Positions 34,383-44,366 are shown, numbered from the stretch's first letter. The stretch is 64,000 nt of DNA from Nostoc sp. JL33 (GCF_017114985.1 NZ_JABXKP010000080.1:50883-114882), one strand, 5' to 3'. Translations and numbers: made by a program. The notes: generated from the sequence alone by a model not told the origin.

Positions 34383-34760
34383 TGAGGAGCGATGTCTGAC
34401 GACGGGCTGTTCGGCGTCGCCTTGCAGAAAACCTCAAAAACAAAGCGTAGACGCTTCTTCGGCTTGTCGTTAGACATCGCCTCTATGGAAGAGTGAGTGC
34501 GTTAGCGTAGCTCACCGTAGGTATCGCCTTACAGAAAACCTCAAAAATAAAGCGTAGACGCGGAGCGGCTTGTCGTTAGACATCGCTTGTTGTGAAAGAG
34601 TGAGTGCGTTAGCGAAGCTCATCGTAGGTATCGCCTTACAGAAAACCTCAAAAATAATGCGATCGCCTGTATGGAAGATGTGAGTGCGATCGCTTTACAG
34701 AAAACCTCAAAAATAAAGCGTAGACGCGCAGCGGCTTGTCGTTAGACATCGCCTGTTATG
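34383..34760. repeat. Dense cluster of interspersed island repeats
   Basis: Four or five tandem-like copies of the module with CAGAAAACCTCAAAAA(C/T)AA, GCGTAGACGC and TTGTCGTTAGACATCGC lie head to tail. They alternate with GCGTTAGCGTAGCTCACCG and with AATGCGATCGCC ends. No reading frame. This is the densest cluster in the window. Confidence 0.88.
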
Positions 34761-34805
34761 ATCTTGATTAAGTTTTTACCCCTGGTTGTGTTTGTTAAAT
34801 AACTC

Positions 34806-35657
34806 TTAAAACCCAAAAGCTAAAGCATCCAACATATATTTACTTTTATCTCGTCCCACTTCTAGATAGATTTCTAATAATTCTTCATAAGCAGTTGCTC
34901 CCCCTACAATATTCCAAAATTCATTTCCGATAATTACAGCCTCTTCAAAAGGTAAATAGCTTTTTGCCTGTGTCCATTTATAATCCGCTTTGGTGATCCC
35001 ATATGGATTATAAGGCATAGCATAGTAAGCTTGTAATTGAGGACGATTTACACCGCGCAGTAAATGAAATCTAAGCAGACGTTGCAAGACTTCTAAACAT
35101 TGTCCTTTGTTTGGTTTAGGAGCTTTGATTTCAAATAAGAATTCTGTGCCGTCTTGCGCCAGAATATAAAGATCAGCGCGAACGACCTTTATTTCTAAAT
35201 CATCACTACGACAAGCATTAATAACGGCTGTTATCATTTGTTCAAAAGATGGCTTTGCTTGTTCTTTTTTAGCAGCAGATTCGTAATTTTGTTTTTGAAG
35301 TTCAGCTTGTGCAAAAGCAGCAATACTTACTTCCGATTTAATATCATAACCTCGACGTACCTCTTGATGATGTTCTAGAGCAATTAAGCGAGCGCATTCT
35401 TCAAAAGAATTACCTAGCTTTGTACTCAAACCTCTTTCAAATTGGTTGATACGTATTAATTCTGGTGGAATCAGTGCTGCTTGAAATGGTTTCAATTCTC
35501 CATTAGATGAGAATCTTAATAAATACTCTGCTGCATTATCTGGCTTTAAAATTTTACGCCCTTTATACTCATCTACAAGAGCCTTAATAAATCCTTCTAG
35601 ATAACCTTTAATTACTGCACGAGTGTTTGAACTAATAGCTGCCATATTTAAATTCAT
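34806..35657 (-). CDS. TdeIII-family type II restriction endonuclease
   Basis: The 283-residue protein has the PD-(D/E)XK core in VVRADLYILAQDGTEFLFEI, ending in the lysine of EIKAPKPNKGQ, and the long N-terminal helical region of the TdeIII family. TdeIII-type enzymes belong to the group cutting GGNCC, but the site of this enzyme cannot be read from sequence. The ATG at 35657 follows the TAA of the methyltransferase gene without spacer. Both genes are AT-rich relative to chlH. The paired methylase confirms a restriction-modification role. Confidence 0.82.
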   Translation of the reverse strand: MNLNMAAISSNTRAVIKGYLEGFIKALVDEYKGRKILKPDNAAEYLLRFSSNGELKPFQAALIPPELIRINQFERGLSTKLGNSFEECARLIALEHHQEVRRGYDIKSEVSIAAFAQAELQKQNYESAAKKEQAKPSFEQMITAVINACRSDDLEIKVVRADLYILAQDGTEFLFEIKAPKPNKGQCLEVLQRLLRFHLLRGVNRPQLQAYYAMPYNPYGITKADYKWTQAKSYLPFEEAVIIGNEFWNIVGGATAYEELLEIYLEVGRDKSKYMLDALAFGF

Positions 35658-37034
35658 TTAACCTATGGTGATTATTTTTAACAAAGCTTTTGCTAAATGG
35701 TAAACTACAGGAACAGAAACCGCATTACCAAATTGATGCTTCCCTGTACTCTCACTCTCAGCGATTTTAAAAGTTTCTGGAAATCCTTGTAATCTAGCAT
35801 AATCTTTAGCTGTTAAAGGTTTATATTTCTTTTTCATATAAATTTCTTGAATAAAAGTTTGCTTATATGCTTCTGGCTCCTGACATTCTATAGATATAGT
35901 TGCAACAAAGTCTCTAGTTCCGGTTGCTGTTAAAGTTGCAATAGCTTCAGCATGAGGCAAGAATATTTTAGAAACACCATTAATTCCTGAAGAAATTTTA
36001 GAATTAACAAAGTCATAGCCTTTACCCTCTACAAGATGTAGAATTTCTTTGGCTACTAAAGTATTTATTTCTTCAATCTGTAAACTAGCAATAAGAGTTT
36101 TTAATACTTTAAATTCTAAAGGATTACCATCTTTTAGTCCATAAATTTTCTTTCTTCTATTTCTCAAGATAGTTTGACAAATGAGCTTTTCTCTTAAACT
36201 TGTTTCTATTAAGTTCCAAGAATGAATAGTAGTATGCCCATCTCTGATATCAGCAAAAGTAAAAAAATCATTTAATTCATCTATTTTTTGAAATCTACCT
36301 CTAGAAGCTGGTATTTTACCATCAGCAAATAAAATTTCTGGTGGAAATTTCTTTTTCGCAAAATTACTGTGTTGAATACCAGCAATTACATCATAAAGCT
36401 TTAGCTGTTTATCTAAGGAGTTAGGAAAGGTAAAAGCCCAGCATTTTTCAATATCATTTCTAATTCCAACAATAAATATCCTGTCTCTGTCTTGAGGTAA
36501 ACCAAAATCGTAGGAATTAAGCACTTGGTATTTAACTACATAACCACATACTGTAAGATTATTAAGTATATATTCCAGGCTATTTCTATTTCTTGGCTCT
36601 GTTAAACCTTTAACATTTTCAAATATAAATGCCTTGGGCTGGTTAGCTTTGACGACTCTAAAAACATCAATCCATAGCTTCCCCCTGGGGTCGTCTAAAC
36701 CTTGTAATTTACCAGCTATTGACCAAGGTTGACAAGGAACACCGCCAACTAGCAAATCTATCTCAAATGGGAGCTTATTTAAATGAGTAATATCTCCTAA
36801 ATATGCTTCGTTAGTATTGACATCACGAATAAAATTATTTTGGTAAACTTTAATAGCTTCTTTATCAATTTCCGAATAGCCTAGACATATTCCTCCTAAT
36901 TCTTGCAGAGGAATTCTAAATCCACCTATGCCAGCGAATAAATCTATAAATGTAAATTTTGAGTGAGAAATTATGATACTTGCAGGTTCAAATAATTGAA
37001 ATAATTCTAGTTGTTGAGCATAAACATTTGTCAT
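35658..37034 (-). CDS. DNA (cytosine-5) methyltransferase
   Basis: The 458-residue protein has the ten C5-methylase motifs in order. Examples are FIDLFAGIGGFRIPLQELGG (I), YSEIDKEAI (II), GGVPCQPWSIAGK with the catalytic cysteine (IV), FIFENVKGL (VI), QDRDRIFIVG (VIII) and QFGNAVSVPVVYHLAKALL (X). It protects DNA from the endonuclease encoded next. The target-recognition region between VIII and IX is unusually long (about 190 residues). There is no controller (C) protein gene. The codon bias is AT-rich, suggesting transfer. Confidence 0.92.
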   Translation of the reverse strand: MTNVYAQQLELFQLFEPASIIISHSKFTFIDLFAGIGGFRIPLQELGGICLGYSEIDKEAIKVYQNNFIRDVNTNEAYLGDITHLNKLPFEIDLLVGGVPCQPWSIAGKLQGLDDPRGKLWIDVFRVVKANQPKAFIFENVKGLTEPRNRNSLEYILNNLTVCGYVVKYQVLNSYDFGLPQDRDRIFIVGIRNDIEKCWAFTFPNSLDKQLKLYDVIAGIQHSNFAKKKFPPEILFADGKIPASRGRFQKIDELNDFFTFADIRDGHTTIHSWNLIETSLREKLICQTILRNRRKKIYGLKDGNPLEFKVLKTLIASLQIEEINTLVAKEILHLVEGKGYDFVNSKISSGINGVSKIFLPHAEAIATLTATGTRDFVATISIECQEPEAYKQTFIQEIYMKKKYKPLTAKDYARLQGFPETFKIAESESTGKHQFGNAVSVPVVYHLAKALLKIITIG

Positions 37035-37102
37035 AACTCTTGTTTTGTTATTCAGTTACCAAGGATTCATTAAGTAGTACTTGGAGATTTTCAAAACATC
37101 TC

Positions 37103-37438
37103 CTAACTCACTGCATATTCTGTAAACTGTCTCATAAAAGGAGACTGAAAACCTAACACAATATCTTCCTTGGGAACTCCCGCAGCTACCAAATTAGCTG
37201 CAATATCATCTTCTGTACCATTCCACTGAAGCCAAATTTTCCCACCTTTAATATCAATATGAATAATACAACTATGTACCCAGTCTTGACCTTCCCACCC
37301 TACATGAACTATTTGATAATGGTCACGTTCTGTATCAAAAATTGTTTCAACTTCTATATTTCCGTTAGCTGGTTTTTGCTCCCTATAATCATGTAGTATC
37401 TGTTGTACAAGCTGGCGATATCGAGTTAATTTATCCAT
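37103..37438 (-). CDS. xisI: XisI-family protein, copy 2
   Basis: The 111-residue protein has the XisI layout: MDKLTRYRQLVQQILHDYRE, FDTERDHYQIVHVGWEGQDW, CIIHIDIKGGKIWLQWNGTE and VPKEDIVLGFQSPFMRQFTE. It is clearly diverged from copy 1. Its ATG overlaps the xisH end in ATGGATAAATTAA. It is intact although its own xisH is frameshifted. Confidence 0.88.
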   Translation of the reverse strand: MDKLTRYRQLVQQILHDYREQKPANGNIEVETIFDTERDHYQIVHVGWEGQDWVHSCIIHIDIKGGKIWLQWNGTEDDIAANLVAAGVPKEDIVLGFQSPFMRQFTEYAVS

Positions 37439-37849
37439 TGGAAAATCACCTCTTGTTCTACATCATAAATAAGCATTTTCACTTGATTTTCTGCTATCAT
37501 CTCTTTAGGAAAATCAAGTTGAAAAAATGTTTTGTAAGTTGTTAAAGGTACTGCTAAATACAAAACACGCTCCGGTTGCCGCCGTCGTAATGCACCTCTA
37601 TAATTAATAAACTGTCCTAATGCTGTCTGTATAAAATTCTGAAATAGCAGACGACCTTTCTAAAAAACTTTTGACTTCGACTGCAACTTTTTGTCCTTCA
37701 CGTTCTGCTGCAATCAGCTTTTGGGCGGCTAAATCAATCGAAAGATTAACTCCTCCCACGCTAATTGTGAGTGGATCGTGAGTAATTTGCCAACCATCTT
37801 TCTGTAAAGCTGTTTTGACAACTTCATGAAAGACATCTTTAGCAGACAT
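37426..37849 (-). pseudogene. xisH: XisH-family gene, copy 2, frameshifted
   Basis: The frame begins MSAKDVFHEVVKTALQKDGW and continues through LIAAEREGQKVAVEVKSFLE to ISEFYT. There the sequence TATACAGACAGCATTAGG contains an extra ACAG. Removing these four bases restores ISEFYTALGQFINYRGALRR and an end at QWIN overlapping xisI. The duplication of a 4-base unit is the likely cause. Apart from this the gene is full length with a normal N-terminus. Confidence 0.82.
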
Positions 37850-37919
37850 ACATATCTATAATTATATATTTGATTTTCATTTAGCCGCATTCCATACAAT
37901 TTGTCAAAACCGTTTTTTA

Positions 37920-37949
37920 TGTAGAGACGTTCTATAAAACGTCCCTACA
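37920..37949. repeat. Hairpin (TGTAGAGACGTT type)
   Basis: TGTAGAGACGTT and AACGTCCCTACA form a 12-bp stem with one mismatch and a 6-base loop. A related hairpin is at 62274-62304. It lies just past the chlH stop, where it may terminate transcription although T residues are few. Confidence 0.65.
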
Positions 37950-37963
37950 TTTATGATTAGGGA

Positions 37964-40900
37964 TTATTCTATCCCTTCAATCCGGTCTTCAACTTCTTGG
38001 TACAACTCGCGCAGACGATCTAAATTATCCTCGCTAGTCTCCCAATAACCACGTCCATTCATCTCCAACAAAGTTGATACAATCTTGCGGAAAGAATGGG
38101 GGTTGAGGTTCAGCAACCGTTTCTGCATTTCTTCATCTTTGATGAAGGTTTCGTTAGTATCCTCATAAATCCAGTTATCCACAGCGCCGGCTGTCGCACT
38201 CCAACCCGTTGTATTTACCAACCGCTTGGAGAGTTCGCGCACACCTTCGTAACCGTGAGATAACATCCCCTCATACCATTTGGGATTTAACAATTTGGTA
38301 CGGGCATCCAAACGCACGGTTTCTGATAATGTCCGCACTTGCGCGTTAGCTGTGGTTGTATCTGCAATATAAGATGCTGGTTTTTTACCATCACCCCGCA
38401 AACTTGCAACCAGCTTAGTAGGATCGGAATCGAAGTAGTGGGAAACGTCCGTTAAGCTAATCTCCGAAGAATCTAAATTTTGGAAAGTTGCATCAGCAGT
38501 TTTCAATGTACTTTCAAAAATCTGCCGGGATTCGTCCATCATTCCGGGGTTATCGGAATTGAAGGAGAAAGATTTCCGGTTGAGATACATTTCCTGCAAC
38601 TCGGCTTCGCTGTCCCAAGTGCTGTTTTCTACTGCCAAGTTGATATTTGACGAGTAGGAACCAGAAGCATTGGAGAAAACGCGCGTCGCTGCTTGACGCA
38701 GATTAATCCCCATTTCCTCAGCTTGTTGCAAAGCGTGTTTGCGAACAAAGTTCATTTCTAAGGGTTCATCCGCCTCAGCCGCCATCTTCACCCCTTGGTC
38801 TAGCAGGTTCATTTGGTTGATGAATAAGTCGCGGAATACACCAGAACAGTTGATTACTACATCAATTCTGGGGCGTCCCAACTCTTCTAAAGATATCAAT
38901 TCCAACTTGTTCACCCGTCCCAAGGCATCGGGAACTGGACGCACGCCTACCATCCACATAATTTGTGCTAGGGATTCGCCGTAAGTTTTGATGTTATCGG
39001 TTCCCCAGAGGACGCAAGCGATGGTTTCTGGCCATTTTCCTTCGTTTTCCGCCTTGTTACGTGCCAAAAGCCTATCTACGACAATTTTGGCTGATTGTAC
39101 TGCTGCTGTTGTTGGGATGGATTGGGGGTCGAGGGCATGGATATTCTTACCTGTGGGCAATACATCCGGGTTGCGGATGGGATCACCACCAGGGCCAGGT
39201 AAGATGTACTCACCTTCTAAGCCTCTGAGTAATGCTCCGAGTTCGTTGTCGGCACAAACTTGTTGCAGGCAGAATTCCAAATACTCAAATAGGGGTTTTA
39301 GGGCTGCGCTATCAACTTTGGGATAACCTGCTTTATGCAATGATTCTACCCAAGGTTCTTTTTTGCCCATGTTGAAGAAATTCAACCGGGAAACTAGAGA
39401 AACTCGCCCTTCAGCGTCGATTTGCTCATGCACAAGGGCGGTAACTGCTGCACGGGTTGCCAAGGTGATGTCTTGCAGTAATTGGACATCTTGTAAAATG
39501 CCTCGGTCATTATTTTGGTAAATATCGTCAATGTTACGCCCAATGCTATTGGCGATAATTCCCGGCAAGCCTTGAAGTCCTTCTTCTTGACGATCTAGAC
39601 TAGCAATGTTGACGAGAGTTGCGATCGCTTCTTCTGCACTTGGAGGTTTACCAATAACGTGCAACCCACAAGGCAACAACCGCGACTCAATTTCCATCAA
39701 CTTGCGGTAAACGTTGCCAACAATATTATCCCGCTCATCAGCGCTCATGTCTCTGGCATCGGTTTCTGGCAGATTGATATCCTTATCCAGATTCACGATC
39801 CGGCATTTATCCATGATGCTGTTGACAATGGAAACACCGCGTCCACTATCTTTCAAGGTTTGGTAGGAAGCAATTAACTCGCTCAGTTCCTTCAAACCTT
39901 TATACAAACCAGCATTTTCTGCCGGCGGTGTCAAGTAAGAAATTGTTTCGGCATAACTTCGACGTTTGGCAATTGTCGCTTCACTCGGATTATTAGCTGC
40001 GTAGTAATACAGGTTAGGAATTGAGCCAATCAAGTTATCTGGATAACAGTCACCAGACATCCCCATCTGTTTACCTGGCATGAATTCCAAGGAACCGTGT
40101 GTACCAAAGTGCAGCACGGCATCAGCTTTCCAAACTTGCTCTAAGTAAGTGTAGTAAGCAGCAAAACCGTGGTGAGGACTAGCTGAACGAGAGAACAACA
40201 GCCGCATCGGGTCGCCTTCGTAACCAAATGTCGGTTGCACACCGATGAAGACATTACCGAATTGCTTACCATAAATTAGCAGGTTTTGCCCATCGCTGTT
40301 GAGATGTCCCGGAGGTGGGCCCCAGTTTTCCTCTAGGCGTTGAGAGTATGGGGTCAGCGCTTCATACTCAGGAACCGACATTTTGTAAGCAACGTTCAGT
40401 TCTGGGCTGTTGTATTGCGCCTGTGCATCATGGATGACTTCTTGCATCAACGCTTCGGCGGATTCTGGCAATTCTGGTAAGTCGTAGCCGTTATTTTTGA
40501 GGGCTTTCATCACCTCGTAGATTGAGCCGAATACATCTAAATAAGCGGCGGTTCCGACGTTGCCTTTATCTGGCGGGAAGCTGAAAACGGTGATGGCGAC
40601 TTTTTTATCCAGCTTCGGTTTGCGGCGGAGATTAGCCCATTTTAAAGCGCGTTCGGCTACAGCTTCCACCCGATCGCGTAGTGCGATCGCTTTCCCTGTA
40701 GTCCCATCTCTACCTGATAAAATTATCGGCTCAATTGCCCCATCCAATTCCGGAATCGCAATTTGCAAAGCTACCTGAATTGGATGCAAGCCTAAATCGC
40801 TATCCATCCACTCTTCTGTGGTTTGGAAAACTAAGGGTAACGCCACCATGTAAGGACGGTTTAAGCGTTGGAGTGCCTCAATTGCCTTGGGATGGTCTTG

Positions 40901-41950
40901 TCTGGCTGGGCCACCGACTAAAGCAAAACCAGTCAGCGATATCACTGCATCTACCAACTGTATGTTGGTATTTGGTTCATAAAAGTAAGCCTCAACAGGC
41001 TTGGAGAAATCCAAACCACCAGCAAACACAGGTAGTACTCGTGCGCCTAGTGCTTCTAACTCCTGCACCATTGCTACATAATGGGCATCATCGCCTGTAA
41101 CTAGGTGGGTGCGTTGCAAGACTAACCCGACACAAGGAGCTAGGGGATCTTTGAGATCGCTAGAAATATCCTTACGAGCTGTATACCAATTGAGGTACTC
41201 TCTGACATCCTCAAACATACTAGGAGCCAAAGGATGCCAAATCCCTAAATCGGGATAAACCACCGGCTGTTGATATGTAGAAGGTGCAAAATTTTGTTTC
41301 TCTAAACCTTTAAATACGTATTTATCAGCTAGCATCAGCAAGAAGTTTTCCAGATTTTCTGGAGAACCACCTAGCCAATACTGAAAACTGAGCATGAAAT
41401 TTCGGGCATCCTGTGCCTTGTCCATTGGTAAAAACTTCAGCACTTGCGGCAGCGTTCGCAAAAGCTTCAGCATTCCATCTTGGAATCCCGCACCGGATTT
41501 TTCTTTGCGTTTCCGCATAAATTGCGCGATCGCACTTTTTGACTGACCCAACTGTGCCAAGGAAAAGCTGCCCATTTTACTCAGGCGCATTACTTCTGGC
41601 ATTGAGGGAAAGACAACAGAAACGTCCAGATGATCGCGGTGTGGTTCTACTGCTGCTACTACTTTCTGTGCTAAGTCTTCGATGAAAATGAGGGAAGCGA
41701 TGAAGATATTCGCACTCTCAATTTCTCGTTTGAACTCCTCATAGTTCTCTGGGTCGCGGAGTTCCTCAATCAAGTACCCACTGATTTCAATCGCCAAGTT
41801 AGGATTGTTCGCGTTAATCGTGCGAACCGCTTGCGACAAAGCACTCTGGTACTGGGACTCAAGCACGACATAGACCACCTTGATTAAATTACGTCCGCGT
41901 AAGTTATCAGGCGCAATGTGTCTAATGGTGGACTTGACGTGTGTGAACAT
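37964..41950 (-). CDS. chlH: Magnesium chelatase subunit H
   Basis: The 1,328-residue protein is the large, porphyrin-binding subunit of magnesium chelatase, which with ChlI and ChlD inserts Mg into protoporphyrin IX, the first step unique to chlorophyll synthesis. The N-terminus MFTHVKSTIRHIAPDNLRGR, the following NLIKVVYVVLESQYQSALSQ, and the CobN-type core (ADAVLHFGTHGSLEFMPGKQ) are diagnostic. A longer frame starts at 42004, but the conserved start is the ATG at 41950. Length is the family norm and no damage is seen. The chlI and chlD genes are elsewhere. Confidence 0.98.
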   Translation of the reverse strand: MFTHVKSTIRHIAPDNLRGRNLIKVVYVVLESQYQSALSQAVRTINANNPNLAIEISGYLIEELRDPENYEEFKREIESANIFIASLIFIEDLAQKVVAAVEPHRDHLDVSVVFPSMPEVMRLSKMGSFSLAQLGQSKSAIAQFMRKRKEKSGAGFQDGMLKLLRTLPQVLKFLPMDKAQDARNFMLSFQYWLGGSPENLENFLLMLADKYVFKGLEKQNFAPSTYQQPVVYPDLGIWHPLAPSMFEDVREYLNWYTARKDISSDLKDPLAPCVGLVLQRTHLVTGDDAHYVAMVQELEALGARVLPVFAGGLDFSKPVEAYFYEPNTNIQLVDAVISLTGFALVGGPARQDHPKAIEALQRLNRPYMVALPLVFQTTEEWMDSDLGLHPIQVALQIAIPELDGAIEPIILSGRDGTTGKAIALRDRVEAVAERALKWANLRRKPKLDKKVAITVFSFPPDKGNVGTAAYLDVFGSIYEVMKALKNNGYDLPELPESAEALMQEVIHDAQAQYNSPELNVAYKMSVPEYEALTPYSQRLEENWGPPPGHLNSDGQNLLIYGKQFGNVFIGVQPTFGYEGDPMRLLFSRSASPHHGFAAYYTYLEQVWKADAVLHFGTHGSLEFMPGKQMGMSGDCYPDNLIGSIPNLYYYAANNPSEATIAKRRSYAETISYLTPPAENAGLYKGLKELSELIASYQTLKDSGRGVSIVNSIMDKCRIVNLDKDINLPETDARDMSADERDNIVGNVYRKLMEIESRLLPCGLHVIGKPPSAEEAIATLVNIASLDRQEEGLQGLPGIIANSIGRNIDDIYQNNDRGILQDVQLLQDITLATRAAVTALVHEQIDAEGRVSLVSRLNFFNMGKKEPWVESLHKAGYPKVDSAALKPLFEYLEFCLQQVCADNELGALLRGLEGEYILPGPGGDPIRNPDVLPTGKNIHALDPQSIPTTAAVQSAKIVVDRLLARNKAENEGKWPETIACVLWGTDNIKTYGESLAQIMWMVGVRPVPDALGRVNKLELISLEELGRPRIDVVINCSGVFRDLFINQMNLLDQGVKMAAEADEPLEMNFVRKHALQQAEEMGINLRQAATRVFSNASGSYSSNINLAVENSTWDSEAELQEMYLNRKSFSFNSDNPGMMDESRQIFESTLKTADATFQNLDSSEISLTDVSHYFDSDPTKLVASLRGDGKKPASYIADTTTANAQVRTLSETVRLDARTKLLNPKWYEGMLSHGYEGVRELSKRLVNTTGWSATAGAVDNWIYEDTNETFIKDEEMQKRLLNLNPHSFRKIVSTLLEMNGRGYWETSEDNLDRLRELYQEVEDRIEGIE

Positions 41951-42472
41951 GCTTCTTCGGCTCCTTTGATGCGTGTTCTCTCTGTAAGTTCCTAGCGGCA
42001 TCATCAGCCACAGGTAACTTGTGATTTTTAGGCAATATGTGTTTTTTATCAGAAAACGCTTACCCAGAGGGCATTTTATCGTCTATCTGACACAAATCGA
42101 TATAAAAAACGAAATATTTCTTTGTATTTGTTGACTTTATATAAAAGTAATAGCTCACCTTAATGTAAACAATTTGTAATATTATCTTAATAGTTAAATA
42201 GTTATTTAAAGATATTATGCTATTGAGCAAGGCTTATTAAATGTTACCTAGTGGCGATAGTAAGAAAATTAAGAGTAAAGTATTACCAGGACAAACAAGC
42301 TTGTTTTAGTAAGATATAAAGCACTTGAAATAAGCGATAAAACTAGTACGCCACGGCGGAAATAGAGCAACCATTTCAAATCCCTCTCATAGCTTATTTC
42401 ATAATACTTTTGAATGCGTGAATGCGTAACTTCCTGCGGTACTAGTAAGATTGAAAAATACTGGAGAGAAAT
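41951..42472. other. chlH upstream region
   Basis: The divergent spacer between chlH and the DUF2283 gene is AT-rich with no supported frame. It must contain the chlH promoter and leader, but I could not identify a clear -35/-10 pair or an operator. Confidence 0.45.
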
Positions 42473-42670
42473 ATGAAAATTACCTATGACCCAGAAGTAG
42501 ATATATTAATAATTATATTGAGTGATGTACCGATAGAAGATAGTGACGAAGAAAAGCCAGGGATAATTTTAGATTACGACGAAGATGGAAATATTACCGG
42601 GCTAGAAATATTAGACGCTTCCAAAAGAATCGATAATCCACGTTCCCTAGAGTATTCGATTTCTACATAA
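42473..42670 (+). CDS. DUF2283 family protein
   Basis: The 65-residue protein starts MKITYDPEVDILIIILSD and contains PGIILDYDEDGNITGLEILD, the exact architecture of DUF2283. Members are often found beside toxin-antitoxin or BrnT-like genes and their function is unknown. GGAGAGAAAT lies before the ATG. It is acidic, compact and probably beta-rich. No partner lies directly next to it. Confidence 0.9.
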   Translation: MKITYDPEVDILIIILSDVPIEDSDEEKPGIILDYDEDGNITGLEILDASKRIDNPRSLEYSIST

Positions 42671-42854
42671 TAGAGGTTTGAGATTTATTTACCAATTTCA
42701 AAAAAGAATGCGACAGATGCATTTGTAGGGGTGGGATTCCCTACCCTTTAATTCTTCTTCAACCTTCCCGCGATGTTGTGTCTCTAAAAATTAGGAACGA
42801 ATTAGGTAATATTTCCCTCTTGACTAATGACCCATAACTCTTGACCATTAACTA

Positions 42855-44144
42855 ATGACTCAAGTAGATATTCTCATCCTATCAAATGGCCCAGGTGAGG
42901 TAACAACCTGGGTACGCCCAGTAGTAAAGGCGTTGCGGCAAAAATTCGGCGATGACCGAAATCAAGTCAGGATCAGTGTAGTATTATCACCTTGCTCAAA
43001 TGCTAGTGGAAAAGAAGTAGCGATCGCTCTTTCTTATCCAGAAGTAGATAGAGTTCAGGGAGCAGAACATTTTTGGCAATTTTTGCTTTGGGGGAAAACA
43101 TTTGAAAATTGGGACTGGAGAAGTCGCGGTGTAGTTGTTTTCCTCGGTGGCGATCAAATTTTCCCTGTAGTTATAGGCAAAAAGCTGGGATATCGCACAG
43201 TGATTTACGCCGAATGGTCAGCCCGTTGGCATAACTGGATTGATCGCTTTGGCGTGATGAAACCCGAAGTTACTACCCGTGTCCCGCAGAAATATGCTCA
43301 CAAATTTACCGTTGTCGGTGATTTGATGGTAGAAGCAGCAGGTGTTGCAGAAAAGAGCCTAAATTCAAATTCCCCTCTGGCTATAACTCCATCACTCAAA
43401 ACTGAATTGATTGGTTTACTCCCTGGTTCAAAAGCGGCAAAATTAGCCCAAGGAGTGCCATTATGTTTAGCTACTGCCGAATACGTTTATGCTAAAAGAC
43501 CCCAAGCCAAGTTTGTGATTCCTGTAGCCCCGACTTTGGATTTACAAACTTTAGCTAGTTTTGCCGATCCTCAAAAGAACTCTATTGCTGAAATCTTTGG
43601 CTTTGGCGGTGCTTCCTTAATTGTCCCAGAGGATGCTAGCAGCAAGGCATTGCTCAAAACAACAACGGGCTTAACTGTGGAACTGTGGCAAGAAAACCCT
43701 GCATATCAATTATTATCCCAGTGCTGTATCTGCTTGACTACGGTGGGGGCAAACACTGCTGAACTCGGTGCTTTAGGAGTGCCAATGATTGTTTTGCTGC
43801 CAACACAGCAACTTGATGCCATGCGTGCTTGGGATGGTTTACCTGGGTTGTTGGCAAATCTGCCAGGAGTCGGTACGCCTTTTGCTAAGGTGATTAATTG
43901 GCTATTCCTAAGATTCGTGAGACGCAAAGGTTTATTAGCATGGCCAAATATCTGGGCACAGTCAGAGATAGTGCCAGAACTTATGGGTAAACTTCAACCG
44001 CAAGAAATTGGGGAAATGGTGTTAGATTTATTAGCCCATCCAGAAAAATTGGATGATATCCGCGCTAAACTTCGTAAGATTCGCGGCGAAAGCGGTGCAG
44101 CCCAGAAGATAGCACAGATTGTTGGCGAGGAAATTGGAAAGTAG
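42855..44144 (+). CDS. LpxB-related glycosyltransferase-like protein
   Basis: The 429-residue protein starts VDILILSNGPGEVTTWVRPV and has GVVVFLGGDQIFPVVIGKKL, a central GLLPGSKAAKLAQGVP and TTVGANTAELGALGVPMIVL. This is the two-domain GT-B arrangement of lipid-A-disaccharide-synthase-like proteins found in cyanobacteria, where a second LpxB-type paralogue is common. It would transfer a sugar from a nucleotide donor in envelope-lipid metabolism; the exact acceptor is unknown. The ATG at 42855 is clear. Confidence 0.8.
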   Translation: MTQVDILILSNGPGEVTTWVRPVVKALRQKFGDDRNQVRISVVLSPCSNASGKEVAIALSYPEVDRVQGAEHFWQFLLWGKTFENWDWRSRGVVVFLGGDQIFPVVIGKKLGYRTVIYAEWSARWHNWIDRFGVMKPEVTTRVPQKYAHKFTVVGDLMVEAAGVAEKSLNSNSPLAITPSLKTELIGLLPGSKAAKLAQGVPLCLATAEYVYAKRPQAKFVIPVAPTLDLQTLASFADPQKNSIAEIFGFGGASLIVPEDASSKALLKTTTGLTVELWQENPAYQLLSQCCICLTTVGANTAELGALGVPMIVLLPTQQLDAMRAWDGLPGLLANLPGVGTPFAKVINWLFLRFVRRKGLLAWPNIWAQSEIVPELMGKLQPQEIGEMVLDLLAHPEKLDDIRAKLRKIRGESGAAQKIAQIVGEEIGK

Positions 44145-44240
44145 GAGGAGTGGGCAGAAATTAATTTGAATTTTAAATAGTGGTTTTTTATGTCTATACT
44201 GAAAAAATGTGATGCATTTAGGTAAAAGTAAGTCACTCTT

Positions 44241-44366
44241 GTGTTTGTAAATAGCGACCAAAATTTTCTTGGAACCTTAACTGATAAAGAGTATAATGTT
44301 GAACATGAAAAACTGGAGATTATTAGGAAGCACATAAGTAAGTTTGATGAATTCTTACCCAGCTAA
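44241..44366 (+). CDS. Possible 41-residue protein
   Basis: A plus frame from GTG at 44241 to TAA at 44366 reads FVNSDQNFLGTLTDKEYNVE and then HEKLEIIRKHISKFDEFLPS. Composition is protein-like and the stop is three bases before the next ATG, so it may be the first gene of the following cassette or the tail of a lost gene. Two in-frame TAA codons lie upstream, so it cannot extend further. Family unknown. Confidence 0.4.
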   Translation: MFVNSDQNFLGTLTDKEYNVEHEKLEIIRKHISKFDEFLPS

